Below the pieces are notes generated by a model. The model saw only the letters and a program-made list of their open reading frames with translations, did not search any database and was not told the origin of the DNA. A program made the translations under genes and the position numbers. A stretch of DNA of 64,000 nt from Amycolatopsis sp. DSM 110486 (GTDB lineage: Bacteria; Actinomycetota; Actinomycetes; Mycobacteriales; Pseudonocardiaceae), in NCBI RefSeq assembly GCF_019468465.1, contig NZ_CP080519.1:6813001-6877000 (forward strand), given 5' to 3'. Numbering within the stretch: position 1 is the first letter of the stretch; each line of letters begins with the position of its first letter. Positions 1 through 8,913 of this stretch are shown piece after piece.

Positions 1-2381
1 TCGAAACCAAGCAGCAGAAGGCCGCCCGGCTCGACGCCGCGTTGAACCAGGCCCTCGCGGCCAAGAACCGGCGTGCCGCCGCGGCCACCATCACCAGTGA
101 GGGCGACCGCGCGCACAACGCCGACCTCGCCCGCCAGCAGTACGGCGTCACGGGCACCGGCGTGAAGGCGTGTGCGCTGTCCGACGGCGTCGACTCGCTC
201 AAGGTCTCGCAGGCCAAGGGTGAGCTGCCGGCCGTCGACGTCGTTCCCGGCCAGGCCGGCGACGGCGATGAGGGCACCGCGATGCTCGAGATCATCCACG
301 ACCTCGCGCCCAACGCGGCTCTCGGTTTCGCCTCCGCGTTCGCCTCCGACGCGAGCTTCGCCGACAACATCCGCAAGCTGCGCTTCGAGTCGCACTGCGA
401 CGTGATCGTCGACGACGTCATCTACTTCAAGGAATCCCCGTTCCAGGACTGGATCATCGCCCAGGCCGTGAACGACGTGACCGCCGACGGCGCGCTCTAC
501 TTCTCCTCCGCGGGCAACGAGGGCAACGTCGCCGACGGCACCGCCGCCCACTGGGAGGGCGACTTCGCCGACTCCGGCAAGTCGGTCGGCAAGTTCGCCG
601 GCACCGCGCACAACTTCGCGGGCGCGGCGGGCAACCAGATCTTCGAGCCGATCTCCGACGCGTCGTCGGGGAACATCCCCGTGACGCTGCACTGGTCCGA
701 CCCGCTCGGCGCTTCGGGCGACGACTACGACCTCTACCTGCTCGACGCGGCGGGCAACGTCGTCGCGTTCAGCCAGGACGTGCAGGACGGCACCCAGGAC
801 CCGTACGAGCAGCTCGCCACCCCGCTCTTCGGTGGCACCGGTCTGCGGCTCGCGGTGGTCAAGTTCTCCGGCGAGGGCCGCTACCTCTCGCTGACGGCGT
901 TCGGCAGCCGCTTCCGCGACTCGGCCGATGGCCTCAAGGCCTTCAGCACCCCGGGCGTCACGGTCGGGCACTCCTCGGCGCGCGACGCGTTCTCCGTCGC
1001 CGCGGCACCCGCGGCCGCCGCGTTCGGCCGGGCGCTCGAGCCGGGTGACCCGGCCAACCCGACCGGTCCGTTCCCCGGCGCGTTCTCCTCGGCCAGCAAG
1101 GCCGAGCGGTTCAGCTCCGACGGCCCGCGCCGGATGTTCTACGAGGCCGACGGCACGCCCATCACGCCGGGCAACGTCTCCTCGACCGGCGGCGAGGTCC
1201 GCGACAAGCCGGAGATCACCGCGGCGGACGGCGTCCGCACCTCGGTCGGCGGGTTCGACCCGTTCTTCGGCACCTCGGCCGCCGCGCCGCACGCCGCCGC
1301 CATCGCGAGCCTCGTGCTCTCGGGCAACCCCGGTCTGTCCGGTTCGGACGTTCGCGACGCGTTCCTCGCGACGGCCGTGGACATCGAGGCGCCCGGCAGC
1401 GACAACCTCACCGGCGCGGGCGTGGTCCTCGCCGACAAGGTGCTCGCCTACACCGGCGCCAGCCCGCAGCCCTACGCGCAGGCCAAGCAGCCCACCGTCA
1501 CCGGGCCTGACGGCGGCAGCACCCTCGACCCCGGTGACACCGCGAAGGTGACGCTGCCGGTGACCAACACCGGCGACGGGGTCGCGTCGTCCACGAGCGT
1601 GGTGCTCACCACGACGACGCCCGGCGTCACGATCGCGCCGCGCGCCAAGTCGTACGGCACGATCAGCCCGGGCCAGACCGGCGTCAACGACTTCACCGTC
1701 ACGGTCCCGGCCACCCAGGGTCTCGGCGTGCCGGTGGTGTTGTCGGCCAAGGTGACGTTCGCGGGTTCGTTCTCGCCGGTGACCAGCACGTTCGCCCTGC
1801 CGGTGGGCACGCCGTCGCCGGTGGTGCAGACCTTCTCCTACACCGGTGCGCCGGTCGCGATCCCGGACAACTCGCAGCTCGGCGCTTCGGTGCCGCTGGT
1901 GGTGAGCGGCGTCGGGGCCGCGTCGAAGGTCTCAGTCTCGATCGACGGTTCCAGCTGCACCGCCGACGAGGGCTCGACCACGGTCGGCCTGGACCACACC
2001 TACGTCGCGGACCTGGTCGGCACGCTGACCTCGCCCTCGGGCGCGTCGGCCACGCTGTTCCAGCGGGCCGGCAGCGGCGGCAACAACCTGTGCCAGGTCG
2101 TGTTCGACGACAGCGCCTCGGCGCTGCTGAGCACGGTCGGGTCGCAGTTCGCGCCGTTCACGGGCACGTACCTGCCGATCGACCCGCAGACCCCGCTCGC
2201 CGGGACCTCGGCCGACGGGACGTGGACGTTCAAGGCGGTCGACGTCGCCGGCGGTGACTCGGGCTCGATCCGCAGCGTCTCGCTGCACGTCAACGGCTAC
2301 GCCCAGGCTTCGTCGCCCGGCGCGGCCGCGGTCGTGCACAAGACGGTGAACACCGGCCCGGTGCACCCCGCGATCGCTTGA
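1..2381 (+). CDS. Secreted S8-like serine protease with C-terminal P domain, 5' end outside window
   Basis: The frame is open to the window edge, so the start and any signal peptide lie upstream; numbering here counts from the TTG at base 42. A subtilisin-like fold is visible: SDGVD near residue 48 (catalytic Asp region), SAGNEG near 159 (oxyanion Asn), and GTSAAAPHAAA with Ser near 412. The place where HGTxxA is expected reads DEGTAM (Glu77), so the usual catalytic His appears replaced by Glu. Residues 485-590 look like a CARDB/Ig-type beta domain. Residues 600-755 resemble the P/Homo B domain of proprotein convertases. Probably exported and acting outside the cell. Family assignment is firm; activity with the altered triad is unproven. 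A strong hairpin follows the stop. Confidence 0.85.
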   Translation, partial: ETKQQKAARLDAALNQALAAKNRRAAAATITSEGDRAHNADLARQQYGVTGTGVKACALSDGVDSLKVSQAKGELPAVDVVPGQAGDGDEGTAMLEIIHDLAPNAALGFASAFASDASFADNIRKLRFESHCDVIVDDVIYFKESPFQDWIIAQAVNDVTADGALYFSSAGNEGNVADGTAAHWEGDFADSGKSVGKFAGTAHNFAGAAGNQIFEPISDASSGNIPVTLHWSDPLGASGDDYDLYLLDAAGNVVAFSQDVQDGTQDPYEQLATPLFGGTGLRLAVVKFSGEGRYLSLTAFGSRFRDSADGLKAFSTPGVTVGHSSARDAFSVAAAPAAAAFGRALEPGDPANPTGPFPGAFSSASKAERFSSDGPRRMFYEADGTPITPGNVSSTGGEVRDKPEITAADGVRTSVGGFDPFFGTSAAAPHAAAIASLVLSGNPGLSGSDVRDAFLATAVDIEAPGSDNLTGAGVVLADKVLAYTGASPQPYAQAKQPTVTGPDGGSTLDPGDTAKVTLPVTNTGDGVASSTSVVLTTTTPGVTIAPRAKSYGTISPGQTGVNDFTVTVPATQGLGVPVVLSAKVTFAGSFSPVTSTFALPVGTPSPVVQTFSYTGAPVAIPDNSQLGASVPLVVSGVGAASKVSVSIDGSSCTADEGSTTVGLDHTYVADLVGTLTSPSGASATLFQRAGSGGNNLCQVVFDDSASALLSTVGSQFAPFTGTYLPIDPQTPLAGTSADGTWTFKAVDVAGGDSGSIRSVSLHVNGYAQASSPGAAAVVHKTVNTGPVHPAIA

Positions 2382-2396
2382 TCCTCAGGTGAGTAC

Positions 2397-2425
2397 GGGG
2401 CCGTCGCGATTCTCGCGGCGGCCCC
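2397..2425 (+). terminator. Intrinsic terminator after the protease gene
   Basis: A 13-bp stem with one G-T pair and a 3-nt loop begins 15 bases after the stop and is followed by a T-rich run (TTCTGTTGT). It lies between two converging genes. Confidence 0.75.
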
Positions 2426-2459
2426 GTTCTGTTGTCCGTACGGCTAGGCCGGGGGCGGA

Positions 2460-3050
2460 CTACCGCGGCGACCGCACCTTCTCGTAGTGCCGCGCGGCCC
2501 GGGCGCGGTTGCCGCACGCGATGGAGCACCATTCGCGGCGCGGGTGGGTCTTCACGAAGAAGAGCACGCAGCCCGGCGCCTGACACGCTCGCAATTTCGC
2601 TGCCCCGGGGCCGCCCAGCAGGGCGATCGACTGCTGCGCGATGTCCGCCAGTCCGGCCGCGACCGGCGAGCTCGCGTAGGACAGGCCTTCCCTCAGCGTG
2701 CCGCCGGTCAGTTCGAGGAGGGGAATGGGCCGGTGGGTGACGACCTCGTTCAAATCCCGCAGCGCGGAATCCACGTCCGGGCTTCCGTGCTGCGCCAGCG
2801 GACGTTCGTCCTTCGTCACCATCGCCGCCAGGTGGCGGACGGCCGCGCGGAGCCGTCGCGCCGAGGCGAGGTCCGCGGAGGTCGCACCGGGGCCCGCGCT
2901 CCCGAAGCCGACCGCGTGCAGCCATTCGTCCACGTCGCCGGCCGAGGTCAGGTCGTCGTGGACGCCGTGGGTGTCGGCCCAGATGGTGGTCATGAGGCGA
3001 ACGGGTACGGGCTCGTCGGGCAGTACCCAGGTCCGCTCGGCTGCTCCCAT
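2460..3050 (-). CDS. CGNR zinc-finger (ABATE-type) transcriptional regulator
   Basis: 196 aa. The C-terminal third has the CGNR zinc finger: CxxxxC (CQAPGC), then WCSIACGNRARAARHYEK, where the last two Cys complete the zinc site and CGNR names the family. The N-terminal part fits the ABATE domain, thought to bind a small ligand. Such proteins are predicted one-component regulators. ATG at 3050 was chosen because the domain begins soon after it; a second Met lies about 20 residues in. It diverges from the broken CMD gene, so the region between may hold shared control sites. Confidence 0.82.
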   Translation of the reverse strand: MGAAERTWVLPDEPVPVRLMTTIWADTHGVHDDLTSAGDVDEWLHAVGFGSAGPGATSADLASARRLRAAVRHLAAMVTKDERPLAQHGSPDVDSALRDLNEVVTHRPIPLLELTGGTLREGLSYASSPVAAGLADIAQQSIALLGGPGAAKLRACQAPGCVLFFVKTHPRREWCSIACGNRARAARHYEKVRSPR

Positions 3051-3108
3051 GTGGACACCTTATCACGGGTGGATGGGGTTGCATGCGTTAGAACGACCTG
3101 CTACTACT

Positions 3109-3141
3109 TCTCACGGAAAGTTCCAGATCTACCCGTGAGAA
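3109..3141. promoter_or_regulatory. 9-bp inverted repeat upstream of the CMD gene
   Basis: TTCTCACGG and CCGTGAGAA form a perfect inverted repeat with a 15-base spacer. It lies between the CGNR regulator and the CMD-type gene and ends 11 bases before the latter's ATG, overlapping its likely ribosome-binding site. A related TATCACGGGT lies at 3061. It could be an operator for the neighbouring regulator; this is inference. Confidence 0.45.
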
Positions 3142-3152
3142 AGAGAGTTCGC

Positions 3153-3679
3153 ATGACCACGACCATCACTCCTGTGGAGCCCGAGGCCGCGACGGGCGTC
3201 GCGAAGGAGCTCCTCGCCGAGGTGAACAAGGCGCTCGGGCTGGTGCCCAACATGACGAAGGTGATGGCGAACAGCCCGGCTCTGCTGAAGGCCTACCGGC
3301 GGCGGCCGGCGGCGCGCTGAACGCCGGGATCCGCGAGCGGCTGGCGATCGCCACCGCTCAGCTCAACGGCTGCGAGTACTGCCTGTCGGCCCACACCTTC
3401 ATCGGCGAGAACATCGCCCACGTCCCGGCCGGCGAGCTGGCGGCGGCGCGCAAGGCCGAGTCCGACGAGGCGCACGTCCAGGCCCTGCTCGAGCTGTCCA
3501 ACGAGATCGCCTCCAACACCGGCAACGTCGGCGAAGACGCCCTCTCGAAGGCGCGCGCGGCCGGCGTGACCGACGAGGAAGTCGGCGAACTGGTCCTGAA
3601 CATCTCCCTCAACGTCCTGACGAACTACTTCAACGTGCTCGCGGGCGTCGAGAACGACTGGCCGGTGGTCTCGCTCTGA
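3153..3679 (+). pseudogene. Carboxymuconolactone decarboxylase/AhpD-like gene with frameshift
   Basis: Two pieces of one protein lie in different frames. From the ATG at 3153 the frame encodes an N-terminal piece ending LLKAY and then hits a TGA at 3318. From about 3305 the other frame continues AGGALNAGIRERLAIA, then NGCEYCLSAH with the CxxC and His redox site, and ends at 3679. Homologues have about seven residues (YLAxSGAL) at the join, so a deletion of about 20 bases in a GGC-rich run is likely. Intact relatives are AhpD-fold peroxidase-related enzymes. It may be a true pseudogene or a sequence error, since the catalytic part is otherwise clean. Confidence 0.75.
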
Positions 3680-4018
3680 TCCGGTCGGGGAACTGATCGT
3701 CGCGTGGCCTGCTCATCAAGCCGAGAGTCGATGAGCGGGCCCTCGAGCCGTGGCTGTCCGAAGTGGACGCGGTGGCGCTGGACGGACGCGGCCGAACAGG
3801 CGATCTTCACGGACGCGGTTCCAGGGGAAGCGTGAGACCCGCCACGCGGCGGAAAACCGTTCGGCGTCGCCCCGTACACTGGGTCACGTGGAACGGGAAA
3901 TCCTCACGGAGTAGCTGCCGCATCGGGCGCTCGTGACCGATCTTCGCAGGGAGCGGAGACGGCGAGCGATGCCGGTGCCTGCCGCTGTCCACGTTCACCC
4001 CCGAATCCGGGAGTTCTC
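3680..4018. other. Gene-poor leader upstream of the ABC-F gene
   Basis: No recognisable gene. It includes a possible -10 (TACACT near 3875) and a nine-codon open frame from GTG 3888 to TAG 3914 (VEREILTE plus stop). The ABC-F ribosome-binding site GGGAG lies just before 4019. Long leaders with small ORFs are known before some antibiotic-inducible ABC-F genes; nothing here proves that role. Confidence 0.35.
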
Positions 4019-5647
<1,629 letters not shown>

Positions 5648-5826
5648 TCAGATACGGCCATTTGGGTGCTTGTCACGCCTCGTGAAGCACTTGAATGGCC
5701 CAATGTGATCGCAATTTCGCTCGTTTTACGTCTGTCGTCTGGCATTCCTGGGCTTCGTGTTCGATCATTGCCCCGGCAGGGGCCGTCAAATGGCCCAGAA
5801 CTCCACTCGGCGGGAAGGCGATCGAC

Positions 5827-6036
5827 GTGGCTGATCTCAAGAAAGGCGCGCGGATCACCGGCAACACGCGCGACAAGCTGGCCGCTGACCTGAAGAAGAA
5901 ATACGAGAAGGGCTCGAGCATCCGGGCCCTTGCTGAGTCCACGGGGCGTTCCTACGGGTTCGTGCACCGTGTTCTCTCTGAGTCCGGGGTCCAGCTGCGG
6001 GGGCGCGGCGGGGCCACGCGGGTCAAGAAGAAGTAG
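5827..6036 (+). CDS. Small helix-turn-helix protein, Rv1473A-like
   Basis: 69 aa from GTG at 5827, with GGGAAGG upstream. The sequence is ADLKKGARITG, then a basic helix, then SIRALAESTGRSYGFVHR, a clear HTH, ending in a basic RGRGGATRVKKK tail. The upstream in-frame extension does not look like protein of this family. It is widely conserved in actinobacteria, often next to the ABC-F gene as here. Probably a small DNA-binding protein; targets unknown. Its 3' end overlaps the converging membrane-protein gene by 14 bases. Confidence 0.85.
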   Translation: MADLKKGARITGNTRDKLAADLKKKYEKGSSIRALAESTGRSYGFVHRVLSESGVQLRGRGGATRVKKK

Positions 6037-7351
6037 CAGTACCAGGCCGACTGCGCGGGGGGCGCAGTCCCTGTTCGGCCGCTCGGAACGTCAGCACTCC
6101 TCCGAGCAGCACCAACGGATAAACCAGGTAGCCGTAGCGGGTTGCCGGGGTGAGCAGGACCAACGCGCCGAGCCCGACGGCGATCCGCAAGAGCGCGGCG
6201 GATCCCGTCGCGGGGGGACGGCGCACCAGCCACACCAGCATCGCCACTGCTGCGGCCGCCACCAGGACGAGTGAGATCACGCGGCCCGCTGAGCCGGTTT
6301 CCGCGATCAGGTGGCCCGGAAGCGGGCTCGCCGCGGGGGAGCGCACCACGCCCATCCCGAGCGGAAACCGGATCACGTGCTCCACGAACGCGTCCGGGGC
6401 GACCAGGTACACCGGCAGGTGCAGCACCACGGTCGCACTGACCAAAGTGGTCACGAACCACGCGAGCGCTCTGCGGTCGCGTGAATTTCCGTTGTGCGTA
6501 CGGCAGAACACGAAGACCGCGAGCACGGCCGCGGCCGGCGCGACGATGAGCTTCGCGCTGATCACGAGTGCCAGCACGAAACCCGACCAGCCCGCGCGCC
6601 CGGTTGCAGCGAGTGCGCACGCGAGCACGAGCAGTCCCACAATGGCGAGATCGGGACCGGCGACGGCCCAAGTCAATGCGGTGAGTGGGCACGCGATTGC
6701 CAATTGTGCCGAAAGAACCGGAATTCTCGGCCATTTCAGCATTCGTAGTGAGGCGATCACACAGAGAGACGCACAAAGTGCGAACATCCACCGGGCATCG
6801 GTGAGCGCATTGGTGAACGGCGTTCCCCCGAACAACGCGCGCGGAAGGCCGAACACTGTCATCACGGGCCCGTAGGGCGTGTAGTCGTTCACCTCGGGAG
6901 CGCGCCCGAGAGCGGTGACGTCGACGTAGGGCGTGCCGTGCTGAAGCAGCAGGCTCGCGCTGCGCTCGATCACCCACACTTCGGGCTGCGCGGCCCACGA
7001 GAACGGCGTGACGAGCCAGTCGACCCCGGTCAGTCGGCGAATAACGAGCACCACGAGCGGGATGATCATCGCCAACAACCCGATCACCGCGATCGAGCAC
7101 CACCGCGAGCCGAGCGGGCCGCGGGGCGTGCGCCCGAGCCGTGCCGACACGAGCAGCCAGCCGCTGTGGGCCGCGGCGAAGCCGTACGCGGCCGTCGCGA
7201 AGTTGGCCCAGATGCGGTAGCCGTAGAACTCGGACTTGAGCGCGCTGATCAACGCGAAGGCGAAGCAGCCCAGGTAGAACACGAGATCCCAGGTGAAGAC
7301 GCGCCGGGCCCGGTCCGCGGCGGCCCGGGCCGGCGCCATCAGCAGATGCAC
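6023..7351 (-). CDS. Polytopic membrane protein, possible GT-C/DUF2029-type glycosyltransferase
   Basis: 442 aa with about ten hydrophobic segments across the length. An extracytoplasmic loop around PEVWVIERSASLLLQHGTPY and NDYTPYGPVM resembles the loop of polyprenol-phosphate-sugar-dependent mannosyltransferase-like GT87/DUF2029 proteins; no catalytic residue can be fixed with certainty. Basic residues near the N-terminus suggest a cytoplasmic start. ATG at 7351 is used, with another Met four codons in. Possible role: adding a sugar to an envelope glycan or lipid. A generic membrane protein is the alternative. Confidence 0.65.
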   Translation of the reverse strand: MHLLMAPARAAADRARRVFTWDLVFYLGCFAFALISALKSEFYGYRIWANFATAAYGFAAAHSGWLLVSARLGRTPRGPLGSRWCSIAVIGLLAMIIPLVVLVIRRLTGVDWLVTPFSWAAQPEVWVIERSASLLLQHGTPYVDVTALGRAPEVNDYTPYGPVMTVFGLPRALFGGTPFTNALTDARWMFALCASLCVIASLRMLKWPRIPVLSAQLAIACPLTALTWAVAGPDLAIVGLLVLACALAATGRAGWSGFVLALVISAKLIVAPAAAVLAVFVFCRTHNGNSRDRRALAWFVTTLVSATVVLHLPVYLVAPDAFVEHVIRFPLGMGVVRSPAASPLPGHLIAETGSAGRVISLVLVAAAAVAMLVWLVRRPPATGSAALLRIAVGLGALVLLTPATRYGYLVYPLVLLGGVLTFRAAEQGLRPPRSRPGTATSS

Positions 7352-7410
7352 CGCTTCCCCCTCACGAACCTGGCCGTCCCCGTCGCGTCAGGCTACCGAG
7401 GGCGTCCGGA

Positions 7411-8283
7411 TCACCCGTGCTCGCCCGTTCGGCCCAGTTCGCGCAGCCGCGGGAGCAGTGCGGCCGCCTGCTTCGCCCGGCCCACGGTGTCGCCGGTGGA
7501 CGGGAGCATGAGGACGAGGTCGGTGAACCCGGAGTCGAGGTAGGTCCGCGCCTCGCGCAGGGTGTCGTCGTCCTCGGCCGAGAGCCGGAACTGCACGGCC
7601 CGGCGCACCGTCGCCGGGCCACGGCCGACCGCCGCGCAGTGCCGGTCGAGCACGCCCGAAAGCCGCGTGAGCTCCTCGACGGGCGTCCCCGGCAGGCTCG
7701 CGTTGAGCCACACGTCGGCGTGCTCGGCGACGATCCGCAGGCCGCGGCGCTCGCCGTTGCTGCCGAGCCACAGCGGCGGCTTCGGCGTCTGCACGGGTTT
7801 CGGGTCGCTCGTCGCGGCCGTCAGCCGGTAGTGGGCACCGCTGAAGTCGGCGACCGGGCGCGTCCACAGCAGGTCGAGGACGGTGCACGCCTCGGCGAGC
7901 CGCTCGACGCGTTCGCGGGCCGGCGGGGTCGGCATGCCGAGCATCGTGTCGGCGAGCTCGTCGCCACCCGCGCCGAGGCCCACGTCGAGCCGGCCGCCGC
8001 AGAGGTGGTCGATCGTCGCGGCCATCTTGGCCAGCACGGCCGGGTGCCGGTTGGTGTTGCCCGACACCAGACAGCCGATCCGGACGTGGTGCGTGGCCTC
8101 GGACATGGCGGCGAGCAGGGTCCAGGCCTCGAAGACGGCGCCGGTGCGGACGGGGCCCATGGGGGCGAAGTGGTCGAAGGTCCAGAGGCCGTCGAACCGC
8201 GCGTCGTCGGCGATCGCCCAGATCTCGCGCAGCGTCGCGACGTCCGTGAACTGCTGGGCGGGTTTCAGTCCGAAGGTCACCAT
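7411..8283 (-). CDS. LLM-class (F420-dependent type) oxidoreductase
   Basis: 290 aa. The ATG at 8283 follows AGGAG, so the 11-codon upstream extension was rejected. The luciferase-like TIM barrel shows FGLKPAQQF, FDGLWTFDHF, VRIGCLVSGNTNRHPAVLAKMAATIDHLCGGRLDVGLGAGG and PPLWLGSNGER. Actinobacterial members of this type usually use F420, sometimes FMN; the substrate is unknown. It is divergent from a MarR gene with a palindrome between them, so MarR repression is likely. Confidence 0.85.
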   Translation of the reverse strand: MVTFGLKPAQQFTDVATLREIWAIADDARFDGLWTFDHFAPMGPVRTGAVFEAWTLLAAMSEATHHVRIGCLVSGNTNRHPAVLAKMAATIDHLCGGRLDVGLGAGGDELADTMLGMPTPPARERVERLAEACTVLDLLWTRPVADFSGAHYRLTAATSDPKPVQTPKPPLWLGSNGERRGLRIVAEHADVWLNASLPGTPVEELTRLSGVLDRHCAAVGRGPATVRRAVQFRLSAEDDDTLREARTYLDSGFTDLVLMLPSTGDTVGRAKQAAALLPRLRELGRTGEHG

Positions 8284-8311
8284 GGGGGACTCCTGATCGT
8301 CAGGTACAGAA

Positions 8312-8332
8312 ATCATCAGGACTACTGATGAT
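8312..8332. promoter_or_regulatory. MarR-type operator between divergent genes
   Basis: ATCATCAG and CTGATGAT form a perfect 8-bp inverted repeat with a 5-bp spacer, midway between the LLM gene (start 8283) and the MarR gene (start 8348). Further CTGATC/CAG half-sites lie at 8292-8302. Position and symmetry fit autoregulation plus control of the oxidoreductase. Confidence 0.7.
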
Positions 8333-8347
8333 CAGGGTAGGGCTAGG

Positions 8348-8797
8348 ATGCGGTTCATGTCGAGTGCCCCCGAAACCCCGGCCGTCGTGACCCGCCGGCT
8401 CGGTTATCTGCTCAAGCATGCGCAGCTGCGGCTGGCCGAGCTGCAGGAGCCGCTACTCGCACCCCACGGGGTGACCGGGCGGCAGGTCGCCGTGCTCGCG
8501 CTGCTGGCCGACGGCGAGCCGCAGGCGCAGCAGGAGGCGGCCGCGCGGCTCGGCGTGGACCGGACGACCATGGTGCAGCTCGTCGACGAACTGGAGGACA
8601 AGGCGCTCGTGCGGCGCCACGTCGATCCCGCCGATCGCCGCCGCCGGATCGTGACGCCGACGGAGGAGGGGCTGCGCGTGCTGAAGGCGGCCACCGAGGC
8701 GTCAGAGGAGGCCGAACGGCGGCTGCTGGACCCGCTCGACGGGCGCGAGGCCGACGCGCTGCGCGAGGCGCTGCGGGCGGTTGTTCACCGCCGGTGA
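8348..8797 (+). CDS. MarR family transcriptional regulator
   Basis: 149 aa. Winged-helix core: GVTGRQVAVLALLADGEPQAQQEAAARLGVDRTTMVQLVDELEDKALVRR (split by eye into helices and recognition helix), then the wing VDPADRRRRIVTPTEEG and a C-terminal dimer helix. A second ATG lies at 8357. It probably represses the divergent LLM oxidoreductase through the palindrome at 8312-8332 and may respond to a small phenolic or drug-like ligand, as is common in the family. The ABC exporter follows 116 bases later with its own promoter-like region. Confidence 0.88.
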   Translation: MRFMSSAPETPAVVTRRLGYLLKHAQLRLAELQEPLLAPHGVTGRQVAVLALLADGEPQAQQEAAARLGVDRTTMVQLVDELEDKALVRRHVDPADRRRRIVTPTEEGLRVLKAATEASEEAERRLLDPLDGREADALREALRAVVHRR

Positions 8798-8913
8798 ACG
8801 CCCCGGGTGGACGCCACAGGGAAGAACTCGGGACGAACCGGCGTTGTGCTGGGCATCTCTGGAAAAAAGCTCAAGTAATATAGAAGTTTTGTCGACCGGG
8901 GGAAAGGCTCCAC

